From Cryptomeria japonica (Eukaryota > Streptophyta > Pinopsida > Cupressales > Cupressaceae): DNA of 60,000 bases. Positions 44,331 to 57,764 of the stretch are shown here, one piece after another. The number at the start of each line of letters is the position of its first letter. Position 1 is the stretch's first letter. The stretch is from positions 605,609,673-605,669,672 of the forward strand of contig NC_081408.1 in the NCBI RefSeq assembly GCF_030272615.1. Reading direction: 5' to 3'. Under the pieces are notes generated by a model. The model was not told the DNA's origin, searched no databases, and saw nothing but the letters and a program-made list of their open reading frames with translations. The translations under genes and the position numbers were made by a program.

Positions 44331-47300
44331 ATGGCATCATCATCTGGTGTAGCAACTCTATTAGTGGTATAAATCACTGAAAGGGCAAGGCCAGTGTTTA
44401 AGAGACATCCATTCAAATCGATCGAAGATGATCTGGAAGGAGCACTTTCCTCTATGTTGTATGGCATGTTGCACAATTAAGATATTAGGGCATACATTCA
44501 TTACAATATCGAAGCACTTGGGAATGCAGACATGTTATCATTATACACCAAGCATATGATGGACAGAATGGGGAATTTGAATCTTGAATATAAATCATTG
44601 CAAGATAAGGGTTTTATCCAGTTTGTTCATTTTTTGGTGTTCTAAGAACCCAAATGGGTCAAGTATTTTTTTAGCTGAATCCATGATGAGTTTATATGGC
44701 TAGATAGACCTCATAAGATTACAAAATAACTCATTCAAGCGGTAACCTATTTGAGTGCAACTAGTGAGATCCCCAGTCTAAGAAATGTCAAGAATACAAT
44801 GGTGACAATGGTTACTGGATCCCAACATGACAGTCGGTCGATGATAATTAATGACATCATTAACAAGATGTGAGATTTGCCTCAATGGTGACATGATATA
44901 AGGTGTACCAGTACTGCAATTTTCGTAGCCTATCAGATGCTCAAGGAGGACAAAAGATATGATCTTTGTTCAATGCTTTTTAGTGAGCTAATGAGTAACC
45001 TGAAAAAGATCAAACAAGATAAGAAACATGTTTTCAAGTTTGGTTCTTTGATTGTTTGTTTGGCACTTTACTTTTTAAATGAAATCCCCGGTATAGGAAA
45101 AGTGCAGTGGGATTATGATAAACCTGTGGTAGTCCAAATTAAGGAAGGGTTGCAAGGATTGGGTGATATAGTTAGCATATAAATATGCTTTGTGGGGTTA
45201 CTTCAAATCATTTTAGGCAATGATGCAAAGTAGAGAGAAAATCCCAAAAGATATTGTTGAAAAATATGAGAATACCATATGCTTCATGGTAGACAAAGAT
45301 CAATGCCACATGGAGGTAGTTGAACCAAGAACTGTTTGGATCATGCCCATGGAGTATGAATTAGATGGAAACATACTTGATGCATATGCTCAACATCTGT
45401 TGAGTAAACCGGTAGATGAGAAAGAAGAGAGGTTAGATACTTACAAGGAGAAAGATCTAGACTTGCATAAGAAATTCACTGAACCTATAAGGAAGACGAA
45501 GGTCAGAAAAAAGATTGAAGAGCTTGCAAAATAAATGGGAATAACAAACCTGAAGTTGTTCAAAGGGCTAGGGAGAAGAATATACGAAAGGAGGAGGATA
45601 TGGTAAATCCTATGAAGAAAAACCCATCTCCACTCCTCCCAAGAAAACCAAGCCAAGGTAAACCCAGTCTGCACCTATCTTTGGTGTTCAGAAGCCTATC
45701 CCTCTACCCAAGCCACAAGCCAAGTCAACCGATGGAGCAGAAAAGAGGAAGAAGGGGAAGCCTCAAAGGGAATATGTTGCAGCCACTACTGAAGATGTAG
45801 AGACAGAATCTGATGAAGCAGTGAGAGAGGTTAAGAAGACAACTACCTATGCTAGGGTAGTGAAGAATCCTCAATCCGATAGATCCCAGTCGACCAAGAA
45901 GCCAAGGACAAAAGTTGAGCCATCTGGCATAGCCAGAGCAAGAAAGAAGAAAAAGTGAATTGGATGAAGCTCTGAAATCCGACAAGGTAGAAGGTACTTA
46001 TGATGTTGTGCCCCCAATGACATTAAATGAAATAATAGATGAAGTGATAAAGTAAGGTAACTTGAGGAATGCACCTATATATTATGAAAATTGTGATGAT
46101 AATGATTAGAGAACTATAGAGGAATCAATTGTACAGTATATGAATGTCTAAAGAAAAGCCTTGATAGAGCTATCATCTATGATTTTGAAGGGATTGTATC
46201 ACATTTTGGATGCAAGAAGACATACAACTAGCTTGGAAGATGAAAGAATAAAGGAATATGTATTAGTTAATTTGAGTTCTGTAATCTCTAAGGCCAAAGT
46301 TGATAGATTGCTCAAGATTGCTAAGGATAAATTCAGAAGAAAAAAGAGAGTGAATAAGATCATGCTCGACAGGATAGATGAAGTGGTTAAAGAGACTGAA
46401 GCAATTTTGAAAGAACTTTTGAAAGAGCACAGATATGATGTAAACCCAGTGCAAGATGTAACTCAACCGGAAGAGCAGTCACATGATACATGCATTCCAG
46501 AAGTGCATATAAAGGTTCTTGACGTGCAGAAAGATCAAACATCTGAGAAATCCATTCCAATAAAATATACCAATGTGCATACAATAGTTGATAATATCAA
46601 TGATTAGAATATTGGAGTCTTCGGTGAAGATGAACAAAATCCTTCGGTAATAGAATTTTATTCTGAGAAGTTAGATGAGGAGATTAGAAAAGTTGATGGA
46701 GAAAAGGAAGAGGTTAATACAAATAAGCGTAAAGATGTTGTAAAAGTTGCAGATGTAGAGGTGGTCAAGAAGGAGAAAGGAGAAGAGAAGGATGAACAGG
46801 CTCCAATGATAGTGGGAAGAGACACTGTAGCAGATAAAGGAAAGCAAATTTCCATTGACTCAGATGATTTTTCTCAAGGGCCTATAGATCCAAGTTCGTT
46901 ATCTCCTATTCAAGCATTGAAGCAAGAAAATATTGTACAAGCAAAAGCTAGTGACGACTTACTTAAGTCCCACACCACAAACAAAGAGTTGATAACCTTG
47001 GAAACAAATTTATTGGAAAATTTTTTGCCATCCTTCAAACCAGATACAACTGATACTCCCTCCCGTAATCTTAGGAGTATATTGAATGCAGTAGATTCTC
47101 ATTTTGTGTCTTTGGAGAAGGCAACAGATGTAAGAACTTAGACTCATTTTAATGCTATGAGATTGAGAACATTTTTTAAGATGATTGAGGGAGATAGGGT
47201 GAGTTTAATTGTTATGAAGAACATTCAAGATGCATTAGATGAAGGCAGTCAAACATACAAGTCATGTCTAATTTTGCCAAAGTTTACCATTGACATTGAC

Positions 47301-47684
47301 AAGAAAATAAAAGAATGTGAAGGCCATCTTGCTAGCATATCTTAGCCATATGCACTTCAATCAGTCACGACTAGAAATTTTCAAGGTCAAGCTATGAGTA
47401 TATTGGATAAGATTAAGAGCCTAAATCAGGAAAAGGATAGAATTTTGGGTAGAGTGGCAGAAGTAAGAAGCCATATCACTCCCTAGATAGATTCACTGAT
47501 GAGCAGTATGTAAGATGTAAAGGATGATTTGAATAAGACTGTTCCGATAGATAGAAGAGGAGAAGAGATCCACGCCTATCTTTTTAGTGGTATGCTCAAT
47601 ATTTTGGAGAGTCTGAAGAAGGGTTGGGATAACCATTTGCTGAGCCTAAAGACATTTTTTGCCGATATTTTCAAGTTTTTGTAA
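44331..47684 (+). pseudogene. X ORF2: conserved unknown protein, heavily decayed
   Basis: The start is ATG 44331 (MASSSGVATL), matching MASSS and MESSS starts in Y and W. Readable blocks align with the other members: RAYIHYNIEALG, IWLDRPHKITK, the segment KKIKQDKKHVFKFGSLIVCLALYF (about 45004-45075), IPKDIVEKYENTICFMV and EPRTVWIMPMEYELDGNILDAYAQ (about 45240-45395). A long Lys/Glu-rich, coiled C-terminal half extends to the TAA at 47682-47684. Many stops and frameshifts are present. No enzymatic motif is seen and the function is unknown. Confidence 0.65.
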
Positions 47685-47903
47685 CCAACTTTATATATCC
47701 CTATATATAAATTTTGTTGGACTCCTATCTTTGGTATTGTTGTCAAAGCAGGAGAGAGAGAAGTGAAAAATGGTGCAAATCCTTAGAGGGAGCTTGTTGA
47801 GTTTGTAGAGTTTTGGGAGATTTTTTGAAATTTTGAAGTTTTGCATCTTTGAGTGTACAGTGTCATTTTTCATGGTGTTTCCATCAATGCCCAAGGGGGA
47901 GAT

Positions 47904-49048
47904 TGTTGGCAAGAGACATTATTTTGGTGAATATTGGTGCATGAGAAATGCTTTAGAGTTATCATTGATGGCAATTCAATTCATAAATCATATCCAGTAC
48001 GTAGATTTGATTTACTGGAAGTTGCATTGTTCATTAGGCATAAGTCTGGAAGGTGGAATATAGTAGTCGGTAAAGTATGAGTTCAGTATGTAGATCTTGA
48101 TTTTGGTTGCATAATTTTGGTTGCGATAGTAGAGGCAGTTGATTCAAGGTTTGAGGCATCTTATTGCATAATCCTGATATGTGGTATTGATTCATGAGCG
48201 AGATTGAAGGTCCGGTATCTGGTAATCCAAGAAGAACAGAGTTAAATTTTGGTGTAATGTGTGATGTAGACTCTTTGGGTTGATTTCAGTGATTGGTTTC
48301 AAGTTTGAGGAGATTGGGCTGACTTGTGGGAAGCCTATTATCATTTTGTTTGGTTCCGCATATGGATTTGTGAGCTGACTTGTTGGTAAAATGTTTCATG
48401 TTGCGTGGCATATGGTTTTTGGAAGCCGACATGGGAATTGATTTATTTTATTGATGTGGATATATAAGATCGATTTGGTTGAGCATTTTGTGAGATGAGA
48501 TGAGTGTGAGAAGTTTGCATGAGAGAATGTGTGAAGTTTGGTAAATGTGATTGAATGTTTTAGTGCTCTGGTATATGACAGAGCAACAAAACAGAGCAGG
48601 AAGATAGAACAGTTGCAAAAGACTAATTGAGCCTAACCGAAACTACTATTTGGCATATGCAGATGCTATTATCTAGTTTAGTCATACTTGTAATCATTTG
48701 TAATCATTTGTAAGGCAGTGATCCTTCCTCCAGGTTGTATCCCTCTTATGTATTTGAGTAGTGAGCTCTAGTCTGTTTGCCTGAATGCAAGTGCATTCCC
48801 CTTTTTCTAATATTATCATACTCTTGATCAAAGTATAATATTATTGTAGGTTCAAATCCCACCATGTTTTTTCCCTTTCCAGATTTCCACGTAAAAATTC
48901 TAGTGTTATGGTTTTGTGGTTGACTGGTTTATGTTTTTGCACTTTACTTTCATTCTTATGCATCTGGTAGTTTAAGAATTAGTTTAATAAATTTGTGAAT
49001 TGCAGAACACTTATTCACCCCCCCGCTCAATATTCATTGATTCCAATA
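47904..49048 (+). repeat. 3' LTR of X
   Basis: Preceded by a polypurine tract CCAAGGGGGAGAT. The final CA has become TA (ATTCCAATA), but the TSD directly after it fixes the end. Confidence 0.92.
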
Positions 49049-49053
49049 GTAAC

Positions 49054-51873
49054 AATGGGAATAGAAAAAGAACCTAATGCAACTAAAGACAAAGAAAAGT
49101 ATCTCAATAAGTGTGACCAAGCATTTGGTTTCTTGTGTTTAAATCTATCTCCTGAATTAGTATTTCATGTTGAGAACTTGAAAACACCCAACGAAGTTTG
49201 GGAATCTCTTAAATATATATTTGGGACAATTGATGAACTTAGGAGTCATGAGTTGGAAAATTAACTCTTAGGTCTAAGTCCTAAATATTTTACTACTTTA
49301 GAGGATTTTTTCACTAATTTCAAATCTTTAAAGTTGCATTTAAAATATTGTGTAATTGACAAGAAAGAGGATCGATTAGTCATTTCTATACTTTCCAAAT
49401 TAGGTCCTAAATATTCAATCTTTGTGTCTACTTTCTATTCTACAAAAAGAGCTCTTGGAGCCTCTTGGGATATGCTCTCACTTGATAAATTTATTGTTTA
49501 TATTACAAGGGAGCAAGAAAAGTTAATTCAAATGGGAACTTTGAAGGCTTCTAAACCTCAAGCCCTAGTTGCAGAAAATGAGAAGCCATCAACTTCAAAA
49601 GGAAAGAAGAAGAACGCAAAAAATGACAAAGAAAGGAAGAAAGAAGATAAAATTGACAATTTTAAGAAGGATAACTTTTCTCATAGTAAACCAACTAAGG
49701 AGAAAGTTAAATGTGCCTTTTGTAATAGGAATAGGTATGATGAACATCAATGCTTAAAGAAACAACTTGACCAGATTACACAAATTCTTAAGAAAAATAA
49801 TTTGGGGCTAATTGATTCAAATAAGGCATCTTCATCAACTCAATATAATTCAAAGGACAAATTTAAATTTAAAGGCAAGGCCTTAGTTGCTACAACATCT
49901 TCATCTCCATCATGGATTATAGATTTTGGTGATACACACCATATGGGTTCTCAACAAGTTATTTTTCATCTTTAAAGAACTCTAATATGTCCTAAATCAC
50001 CTTAGGGGATGATACTCTAATATTGGTCAAAGGGAAAGGGACTGTAGAAGTTGAAGGTGGAACATTTTCAAATGTTCTAAGTGTTCCTTCACACAACACT
50101 AATCTCCTTTCTGTGTATCAGATTACTCGCCTAGGAAAGGGCATGAGAATCAATTTATCTACAAATTCAATTGAGATAAGATATTTGCAAAGCAACAAAT
50201 TGATAGCTATAGGGGAGGCTCAACACCAATCCAGATTGTATACCTTCTCCTACTTTGCCAAAGATTTTTCTCCACAGGCACTACTAACTCATTCAGATGA
50301 AGTTAGTAAATTATGGCATGAGCAATTTGGCCACCTTAATTACCGCTATCTTGAACAACTATGTCAATGCCAAATGGCTAAGGGTTTACCTAAAGTTAAG
50401 TTTTCTAAAGGACTTTGTGAAGGTTGTCCACTTGAAAAACATCCAAAATCAAAATTTTACAAAGGAAAATCATGGAGGGCAAAGCAAGTCTTAGAACTTG
50501 TTCATAGTGATGTTTCAAGGGCTTTTCCCCATCAATCTTGTACAAAATCAAGATATGTTCTCACTTTCATTGATGATTTTTCAAGATACACGTGGGTCTA
50601 ATTCCTTAAGGAAAAGTTAGAAGTATTTGATTCTTTTCAAGATTTCAAAGATCTAGCTGAAAATCAATTAGGGAAAGTCATCAAAGTTCTTCAAACAAAT
50701 AATGGAAGAGATATGTCAACAACCGTTTTGAGAAATTTTGCATAACAAAGGGTATAGATTTGGAGCGCACAACTCCATATTTCCCTCAAAAAATGGGTAA
50801 TGTTGAACGTAAAAATAGATCTTTGAAAGAGATGGGAAATTGTATGATTCATTCAAAGAGCCTCACACCATCATACTGGGCTAAAGCAATCAATTGTGCA
50901 TGTTACATTCAAAATAGGGTTCCTCATAAAGGCTTGAAGGGTATCACTCCCTTTGAAGCTTGGAAAGGATGGAAACCTTCAGTTGAGAATTTCAAAGTAT
51001 TTGGGTCTCCAGCTATGGCACAAATTCCAAAAGAACAATGCAAGGCTATGGATCCACAATCCCAACCTTGCATATTTGTTGGATATCTAGATGGTTTAAA
51101 AGACTATTGCCTACTCCACCCTACTACACATGATTTGTTCATTGAAAGAAGTGTTAATTTTCAAGAAACACCTCTTGAAACTATACTTGACACTTCTCAA
51201 CTTGATGTGGACTCTACAGATCCTGACTGCATTATTGACGATTCAGATGATTCACAACAAAATTCTATATCAGAGTCTTCTTCTTCTTCCAGTTCCTATA
51301 GTGAAAATAGTGATGAGGATTCATCTTCATCTAGTTCAGGGATTCCAATGCAGGTCGATATTTTTACATCACCCATACATCATACTCTACAGAGGGCGGA
51401 TATTGGGCTACAGGATTAAGCAGATGACAGTCATATTCAGACAGATTTTCAGGGGGGTTCACATGCCTTATTTGTTTCATTTTCTAATCCACATACATTT
51501 AGAGAGGCATCAGGCATACTAGAGTGGGATATTTCTATGAATGAGGAATATGATTCCTTGGTTAGAAATCACACTTGGGATTTGACTTCACTTCCTAAGG
51601 AAAGGAAGTTAGTTCGATGCAGGTGGATATATCAAACCAAATTTGCAGCAGATGGGTCAATTGATAAGTATAAAGCATGCCTAGTTTCAAAATGTTGTTC
51701 ACAAGTTGAGGGCAACCACTATACATAAAAATTTGCACCAGTTTCTAAGATGACTTCAATTAGACTCACACTAGCTATAGCCGCAACACATGGATGGGTT
51801 GTACATCATATGGATGTGAAGAGTGAATTTCTTCATGGAGACCTTGAGGAGGAAATTTACATGGAACAACCAT
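49054..51873 (+). pseudogene. Host copia element Z, 5' part: gag, protease, integrase, start of RT
   Basis: The gag part begins in frame as VTMGIEKEPN right at the X target site and includes KCDQAFGFLCLNLSPEL and a zinc knuckle KCAFCNRNRYDEHQC, where Tyr stands at the CCHC His position. The protease site is WIIDFGDTHHM (about 49912-49944), Asp-Phe-Gly instead of Asp-Ser-Gly. A pre-integrase segment has LWHEQFGHLNY (50313-50345) with CEGC, and the integrase core has HSDV (about 50503), TNNGRDM where SDNGGEF is normal (about 50697), and NVERKNR (50801). The Ser/Asp-rich linker (51260-51350) precedes RT: MNEEYDSLVRNHTWDL, KCRWIYQTKF-like, and MDVKSEFLHGDLEEEIYMEQP, where element W interrupts. 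Stops and a frameshift (about 50740) abound. Upstream of X no gag N-terminus or 5' LTR is recognisable. Confidence 0.88.
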
Positions 51874-52683
51874 TGTTGGCATTCTAAACTCTTATGAGAA
51901 TAGTTGATGTTGTCATTGATGGCAACCAACTAGAAACCCACCGGCAATAGATTTCTACATGCCCGACATCACATATATTATACATCGACACCGACAGGCA
52001 CTTACACTGGCATTCATATTACATCGACAAAAAAGAATACTGGCACTCCAGTCGACATGGGATGAACTTTTGTTTATTGTAATATAATTATCTTTTGTAA
52101 GCCAACATGGTATATTGTAAAAGACTCATATATGTATGAGATCTTATAGTTCATTTTAATATGTGAGAGAGGTATGAGATGAAAAAGGATATGATATGTA
52201 TGGTAGAAAATAATTGTTTAGTGACAGTGAAGGTTATTGGATAAGGTATCTATCTGAGCTTAAACCGATACTGAACCTGGCATTAGAGATGATGTTTTGA
52301 GTAGTACATTGTATTAGATTTAATCATCCATTTTTGTAGTCAGTGTGACTCTTATTGAGCAATGAGCTCTAGGTTGTTGGCCTCCCTGCATGTGCAGGCC
52401 CCTATTGTAAGTAGTATTTATTCATTGGCCAATGAGTAAATATTGTGGGTTGTAAATCCCACTGAGGTTTTTCCCACACAGGGTTTCCTCGTTAAAATAT
52501 CTTGTGTTATGGTGTGTTTCTATTTTGTCTCTGTTATTTTTATTTATTACATTAATTCTCATTTACCGGTACACTGTTTTGGGTTTTAAAGTTATCAATG
52601 AGTTTAAATATTTTGCTAACCGATTAGACACTGATTCACCCCCCCCCCTCTCAGTGTCTTTGGGACTATCATTGAATCTAACA
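51874..52683 (+). repeat. 5' LTR of W
   Basis: 810 bp, with the CTCATATATGTATGAG palindrome near 52127 and a C-run at about 52639-52648. About one position in twelve differs from the 3' LTR over the first 200 bp by eye. Confidence 0.95.
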
Positions 52684-52685
52684 AT

Positions 52686-52697
52686 TGGTATCAGAGC
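52686..52697 (+). other. Primer binding site of W
   Basis: TGGTATCAGAGC, two bases after the LTR, with the same leader as Y and A. Confidence 0.93.
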
Positions 52698-52754
52698 CTA
52701 GTCCTCTATTTGCAAAAGCCTAACATCTTGAGGGAGATTCTGACACCGGTACAG

Positions 52755-53866
52755 ATGGAGAACTTAAGAAAACAAGTGGAAGGAGCTCTTGAAGATTTTG
52801 ATGCAGAAAAATTAAAGAATATAAAACTTGAAGATGATCTGAGGATTGTACAATAATTCATTAAAGGACTTCAGGAGAACTTTGCATTAGCACAAAATAA
52901 GAGAAAGGAACTTCATGAGAAAATGCAGAATGATGATGATGAAAAAGAAACTCTTAGAGACATTGCAAATAAGTTGAGACAAGAAAACAATAATATGAAG
53001 AATGAAATGCAAGAAATGACTATGAGGTTATGTAAGGATATTGAAGACAGAAAGAAGAATGAAGAAGACCTGGTTAGGAGACTTAATGATGCTGGAAATA
53101 AAAAACTGAGACTTGGTCATGAAAATGATATGCTAAAGACAAATATAATTCACATGCAACATGATAAAGATGAGCTTGTGAGACAAGTTGGAATTCTGGA
53201 AAATGAGTTGGTTACTACAAATAAACACAAAGACAAATTCAAGAAAAGTTCAGAAGAACTTGATGACATGCTTAAAAGACAGAAACCTGATGGAGATACA
53301 AATGGAATTGGATTTGAAATTGGAGAAAGTTCTGGTACAACAAATAATCAAGATCAGAACAAACTGGTAAGACAACCTAATGCTTATAGATTTAATGGGA
53401 AATGTTTTAATTGCAACAAATATGGTCACATAGCAAATCAGTGTAGATTTAGAAATAATCAAAATACAAACTCACCCACCGGTCAATGTTCCAAATGCAA
53501 CAAAGTTGGTCATAATTCAGAAAATTGCAGAATGAATATGAAATGCTATGTTTGTGGAAGATTTGGGCATTTATCTAGTCAATAAAGATCACAAACTGGT
53601 CAAGGATATGGTAAAGCTATTTAGAGGAATAATGTAACTTGTTATGCATGTAACAAGATTGGTCATATTGCAAAATTTTGTAGAAGCAAGAATACATCGA
53701 CGAACAATAAAGGATCTAGTTTTAAGGCCAAAGAAAACGTAGATGAAGTAAAGAAAGAATTTTCAAAACAATGGATTAAGCAGAGTGAACAGAGAACTGA
53801 TGAAACTATCTCTGCACCGGTAGAACAAAGTAATCCTCCACCGGTAGGAGATTCTTCATCTAACTG
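52755..53866 (+). pseudogene. W ORF1: coiled-coil protein with four CCHC zinc knuckles, nearly intact
   Basis: The start is ATG 52755 (MENLRKQVEGALEDFDAEKL). A TAA at about 52854 breaks an otherwise open frame to 53585. The coiled coil spans roughly residues 1-185, followed by a Gly/Ser linker. Knuckles are CFNCNKYGHIANQC (about 53403), CSKCNKVGHNSENC (about 53490), CYVCGRFGHLSSQ with a TAA replacing the last Cys (53583-53585), and CYACNKIGHIAKFC (about 53640). A basic tail with KQWIKQSEQR ends at the TGA 53864-53866. It is homologous along its length to the Y copy. Alone among the three copies it keeps all four knuckles readable, so it best defines the protein. Confidence 0.82.
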
Positions 53867-54169
53867 AGGAATAATACTTAGGGGGTATTGCAGCAAGTTG
53901 AAAATCGTGCATTCTACCCTCGGTTGATGGTGAGAAGATACATTTCTTCTTTACTGATAGATGTGTTAAGTTTTTACTTAATCGATAAGCATTTAATGCA
54001 GTTTTAAAGAACCTTTTTGGCTATAAAGCACCGAAAAACCCTCATTTCGAACTCACCAAGCATTCAAATATTCAGAAAGCGCGAAACTGAACAAGGGCAT
54101 CCTAAGGAGAAGCTGCGAAGTGATTTTCAAGCATTCAGAATTTTGGTTAAGAGGTATTTATCTTTTGAA

Positions 54170-57100
54170 ATGGAATCCTCATCTTCTGTTCCTGAGTTTA
54201 TTTCAAACACTACCACTGTGGAAAATGTCAAATGCCCTAGACTCGTATTTAAGATTATCCCCGAGATTGCAAAGCAGGATGATTATGTCAGAGCTTTTTC
54301 AAAATTTTTGAAGGGTGTAGAATTTGCTGAAGACCCTAGAATCTACATACATTGCAACATAGAAAACCTAGGGACTGAGGATTTGAAGAAAATATTTAAT
54401 GAGGTTATTACCAATGGAAATGGTGTGATTAAACCTGAACATAAGATTGTGGAAGACTTAGGTTTGGTAGAGATTTTGAATATTCCCAAATTTCCAAAGG
54501 AAGTTGTATGACTTGTATTGAGCAGAGTCCATGGAGAGTTCATGTGGTTAGAGTTAGTTTGCAAGATAACCAGGGAAGCAATTAAGGCAGTTACTGGTCT
54601 ACCTTCAACCGGTAGTAGGCCTAATAAAACCAAGAAAATACCTAACAAGGGAGTTATGGATTTAACTAGAGCCACATATGATAGCAGGTAACTTAGAGTG
54701 AATGATGTTAAGGATATAAATGTGAGATATGTGAGTATGGTACTAGGATACGAAGCAACTCATGCAAATAGACTGAATTCTATTTCTAGCCTTTGTATTC
54801 ACAATGCATATGAGATGGTGAACAATAATGCTAAGATAGATGTTTGTGAATGGCTTAAAGATGAATTAATTGACAATTTGAAGAAGATTAAGGGAGACAA
54901 GAAAGGTACTTTCCATTTTGGAAACCTACTAGTATGCTTGATGTTATACTTTACCAAAGATATACCCGACATAGGTCACAAAGATTTTGGTTATGACATC
55001 CCGGTAGAAAAACAGATACATGAAGCTTTCACCGGTATGGGCACTAACTGTGATAAGAACATTACAGACTACTTCAAAATATTTCAAACTAAGATGAGAT
55101 CAAAAGAGAGACTACCACAGAGCATAATTGATAAATATGACAAGCAAATCTAATTTGTCATTAAGCGAGATGAAACTTGGATGGAAGCCCTAGAACTATT
55201 TGGGTTACTAAGATGGGTTATGAGGTAGACCTACCTATTCTGGAGACATATGCTAAAGATCTACTTGATGCACCAAGGAAGCTAATCTGAGAAATTCTTT
55301 GGAAATGCAGAAACTATTGAGAGTAATATATCTATGTAGAAGAGGACAAAAAGAAGAGAAAATTTTATTAGAGATGCCTCCAAGAAGGTCAAAGAAATCA
55401 AAGAAAATGTCATGAATATCAGTGGTATATTAGCAAGTGAGCTTTAAAGACTACAACTGAAAGCACATGTTTCACCGGTTGTAACATCTTCTGATACTGA
55501 CAGTGGCAATGTTGTTGAGTTTAAGAGAGTGAAAAGGAAAAGGAAAACCTAATCGGTACCCTCTCCTACTCCTAAGAAAACCAGAACACTAAGGAAGAAG
55601 CATCAAGCAATTAGGGAACCACAGAAGAAGCTTACACCAAAGAAGAAATAGACACCGGTTACCCCCACATTGGATGATCTATTGAATGATATTACAAAGG
55701 AAGGAAATTTGTCTAATGTGTGTAAATCATATAATTCTTATAATGATTCTGACAAAAACACAATTGAAGAAAGCATTATTTTACATTTAGATATTTACAA
55801 GAAAGTTTTGATAGAAGTGATTGATGAGCTACCCAATGACTTATACATGAGATTAGAAGCTAAAAGGCTATCTGTGATGGAACTGAACAAGAAGTTGAAA
55901 GTTGAAGCACTCTTGGTTGTACATCCAGTAAACTCTAAGGTAGAGATAGATGAGCTTATTTCTGAAGCTAACCGGTCAATATTTGTTAGTGGATACCGGC
56001 AAGTGAGCATAATGGATGGAAGGGTTAAGGAAATTGTAGATGAGACTGCAGATAAATGGGACATATTCTTTGTAGAAAAGGAAAAGCAAGAGGAAAGAAG
56101 CAGAACAAAAATGGAAAAGACATTCAAGGTATATCAAAAAGACAAGGGAAAAGGTAAAATAAGTGGTGTACCTTCTATAAAAGTAACAGATAACATCCCT
56201 TCGCCGGCTCAGGACACCTCACCTTCAACATCACCAGTTCATACAGCTAATCCACCAGATATGGCTGCTGAAGGTATAACTCATGATGATACTAACCCAG
56301 AATCTAAGATACTTTTCACCATGAGTGTAGATACTCAAGATATAAACATTGTTGTGGACAAAGAAACTACAGAGGTTAAGGCAGATAGTGCTGAGGACAA
56401 CAAGATTTCAGAGACACCGACACACATAGTAGACTCTTAGAATACTGAGATACCAACTCAAACAGACCAACCAAAGACTGAGAAACCAATAGAGGACAAG
56501 ACAACTAGCACAAAGCCACCGGAATCTGAGAAATCGACAGTGGTATTGACAAAGAAACAATCTGAGGCAGAGGTTCATGTTGAGTCTGAGACACCAACAG
56601 TTACAGAGGTGCTTAATCAAATTGAGAAACCATCAAAGGTAGAGGTACAAACATAGACAAATCCACCGGAAGTAAATGTAAGTAAAGTGGATACATCTGA
56701 TGGAAATAAAGAGGATGTAGTGAAGGTGATTGGTCTGACATTTGTTGAGAAGAAACCCACAACAGAACTGAGCACATCTACAGGTGAATTCAGACCCCCT
56801 AACATCACAAAGGTACTTTTGGATTCTATTAAGAGGATTATTGATTGCAATGCCTTAGCATTTAAGGCAATTGATAACACTTTACCTATCTTGAAGATGA
56901 TTGCACCTAATTGTAAGATAGATCACATTAATGATTCTTTAGGTAAATTGGACACATTGTCCAAATTCATTGCTGATAATGTAATAACCATAGATAAGGT
57001 GAATGAGGATACCATTAAGGAGAGAGTTGACAAAGATAAAAACACATTCTTATAGAACACCATAAAGAAATGTACCGATCACTTGGATACACTTTTACCG

Positions 57101-57577
57101 GTACTCAATTCTACAATTTTGGAGTATAAGGAGTTATATAGAGAAGCATGTAAACCTCAATATTTGATAGAGGACATTGATGAGGAGATCAAAAAGACAC
57201 AAAAAGAAATTGATGACATTGTGGATAATATAATAGGTTCATCTAGACTTATATTAGTTTTTGAGTAGGAAATGGCAGTTTTTGAGGAGAAGTTGGAAAA
57301 ACTTGAGAAAGAGAAGGCAAGAATAAGGTCTAATGCCTGAGAACTAAAGGATAAACTTTGTCTGAGGTTGGATAGTCTAATTACTCAAAGAGTTGAATTA
57401 TCTAAGGCAACAGTTCAAGGAGAGCGATCACGGGAGCAACAAATGCACTATCTCACCGATATGATCCAGTAGACAGAAGCAACTCTAACTGACAACAACA
57501 AGTTTATGCAGAGTTTGAATATGATTTTGGTAGACATCTTTCAGATTGTAACCAACCGGTTACAGACCTTGAGGTAG
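54170..57577 (+). pseudogene. W ORF2: large conserved protein of unknown function
   Basis: The start is ATG 54170 (MESSSSVPEFISNTTT). Conserved blocks match Y in order: DPRIYIHCNIENLG, KPEHKIVEDLGLVEIL, VHGEFMWLELVCKITREAIK, VTGLPSTGSRPNKTKKIPN, AKIDVCEWLKDE, FGNLLVCLMLYFTKDIPD and LPQSIIDKYDKQI. A second region (55655-56440) is readable without a break: MDDLLNDITKEGNLSN, then NDLYMRLEAKRLSVMELNK and WDIFFVEKEKQ. The rest is Lys/Glu/Thr-rich, ending in a coiled C-terminus (GERSREQQMHYLTDM ... NRLQTLR) at the TAG 57575-57577. Full length would be about 1130 residues. It has many stops. No enzyme, membrane or zinc motif is seen. Confidence 0.75.
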
Positions 57578-57764
57578 CATTTTTGCACTCTTTTGTGACA
57601 TACTTTGTCATTGGTGTCAAAGGGGGAGTAGTGGAGAGAAAAATGCATGTACAAACAAAGGAGATCACTTGCTCAAGGCGAGCACATCTTTTTGGATTTC
57701 AACTTTGGAATAATAGTTTTGGATTTTTCTCATGAGTGTTGCCATCAATGCCAAAGGGGGAGAT

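Larger units (their letters stand above)
35268..49048 (+). mobile_element. LTR element X (polymerase-less copia-type), TSD GTAAC, carries nested element Y
   Basis: LTRs start TGTTGGCAAGAGACA (35268 and 47904) and end ATTCCAACA (42690) or ATTCCAATA (49048). GTAAC is duplicated exactly at 35263-35267 and 49049-49053. Element Y sits in the 5' LTR. Without Y, X is about 7.5 kb. The interior (42691-47903) carries ORF1 (coiled coil, zinc knuckles) and ORF2 (conserved unknown), with no protease, integrase, RT or RNase H. X inserted near the start of gag of the host copia element Z. It is the most decayed of the three members X, Y and W. Confidence 0.9.

Noticed and set aside
37060-57577. ORF1 and ORF2 of X, Y and W as captured host genes
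   Set aside because: The same pair occurs in the same order in three independent insertions between LTR, PBS and polypurine tract, so they belong to the element family.
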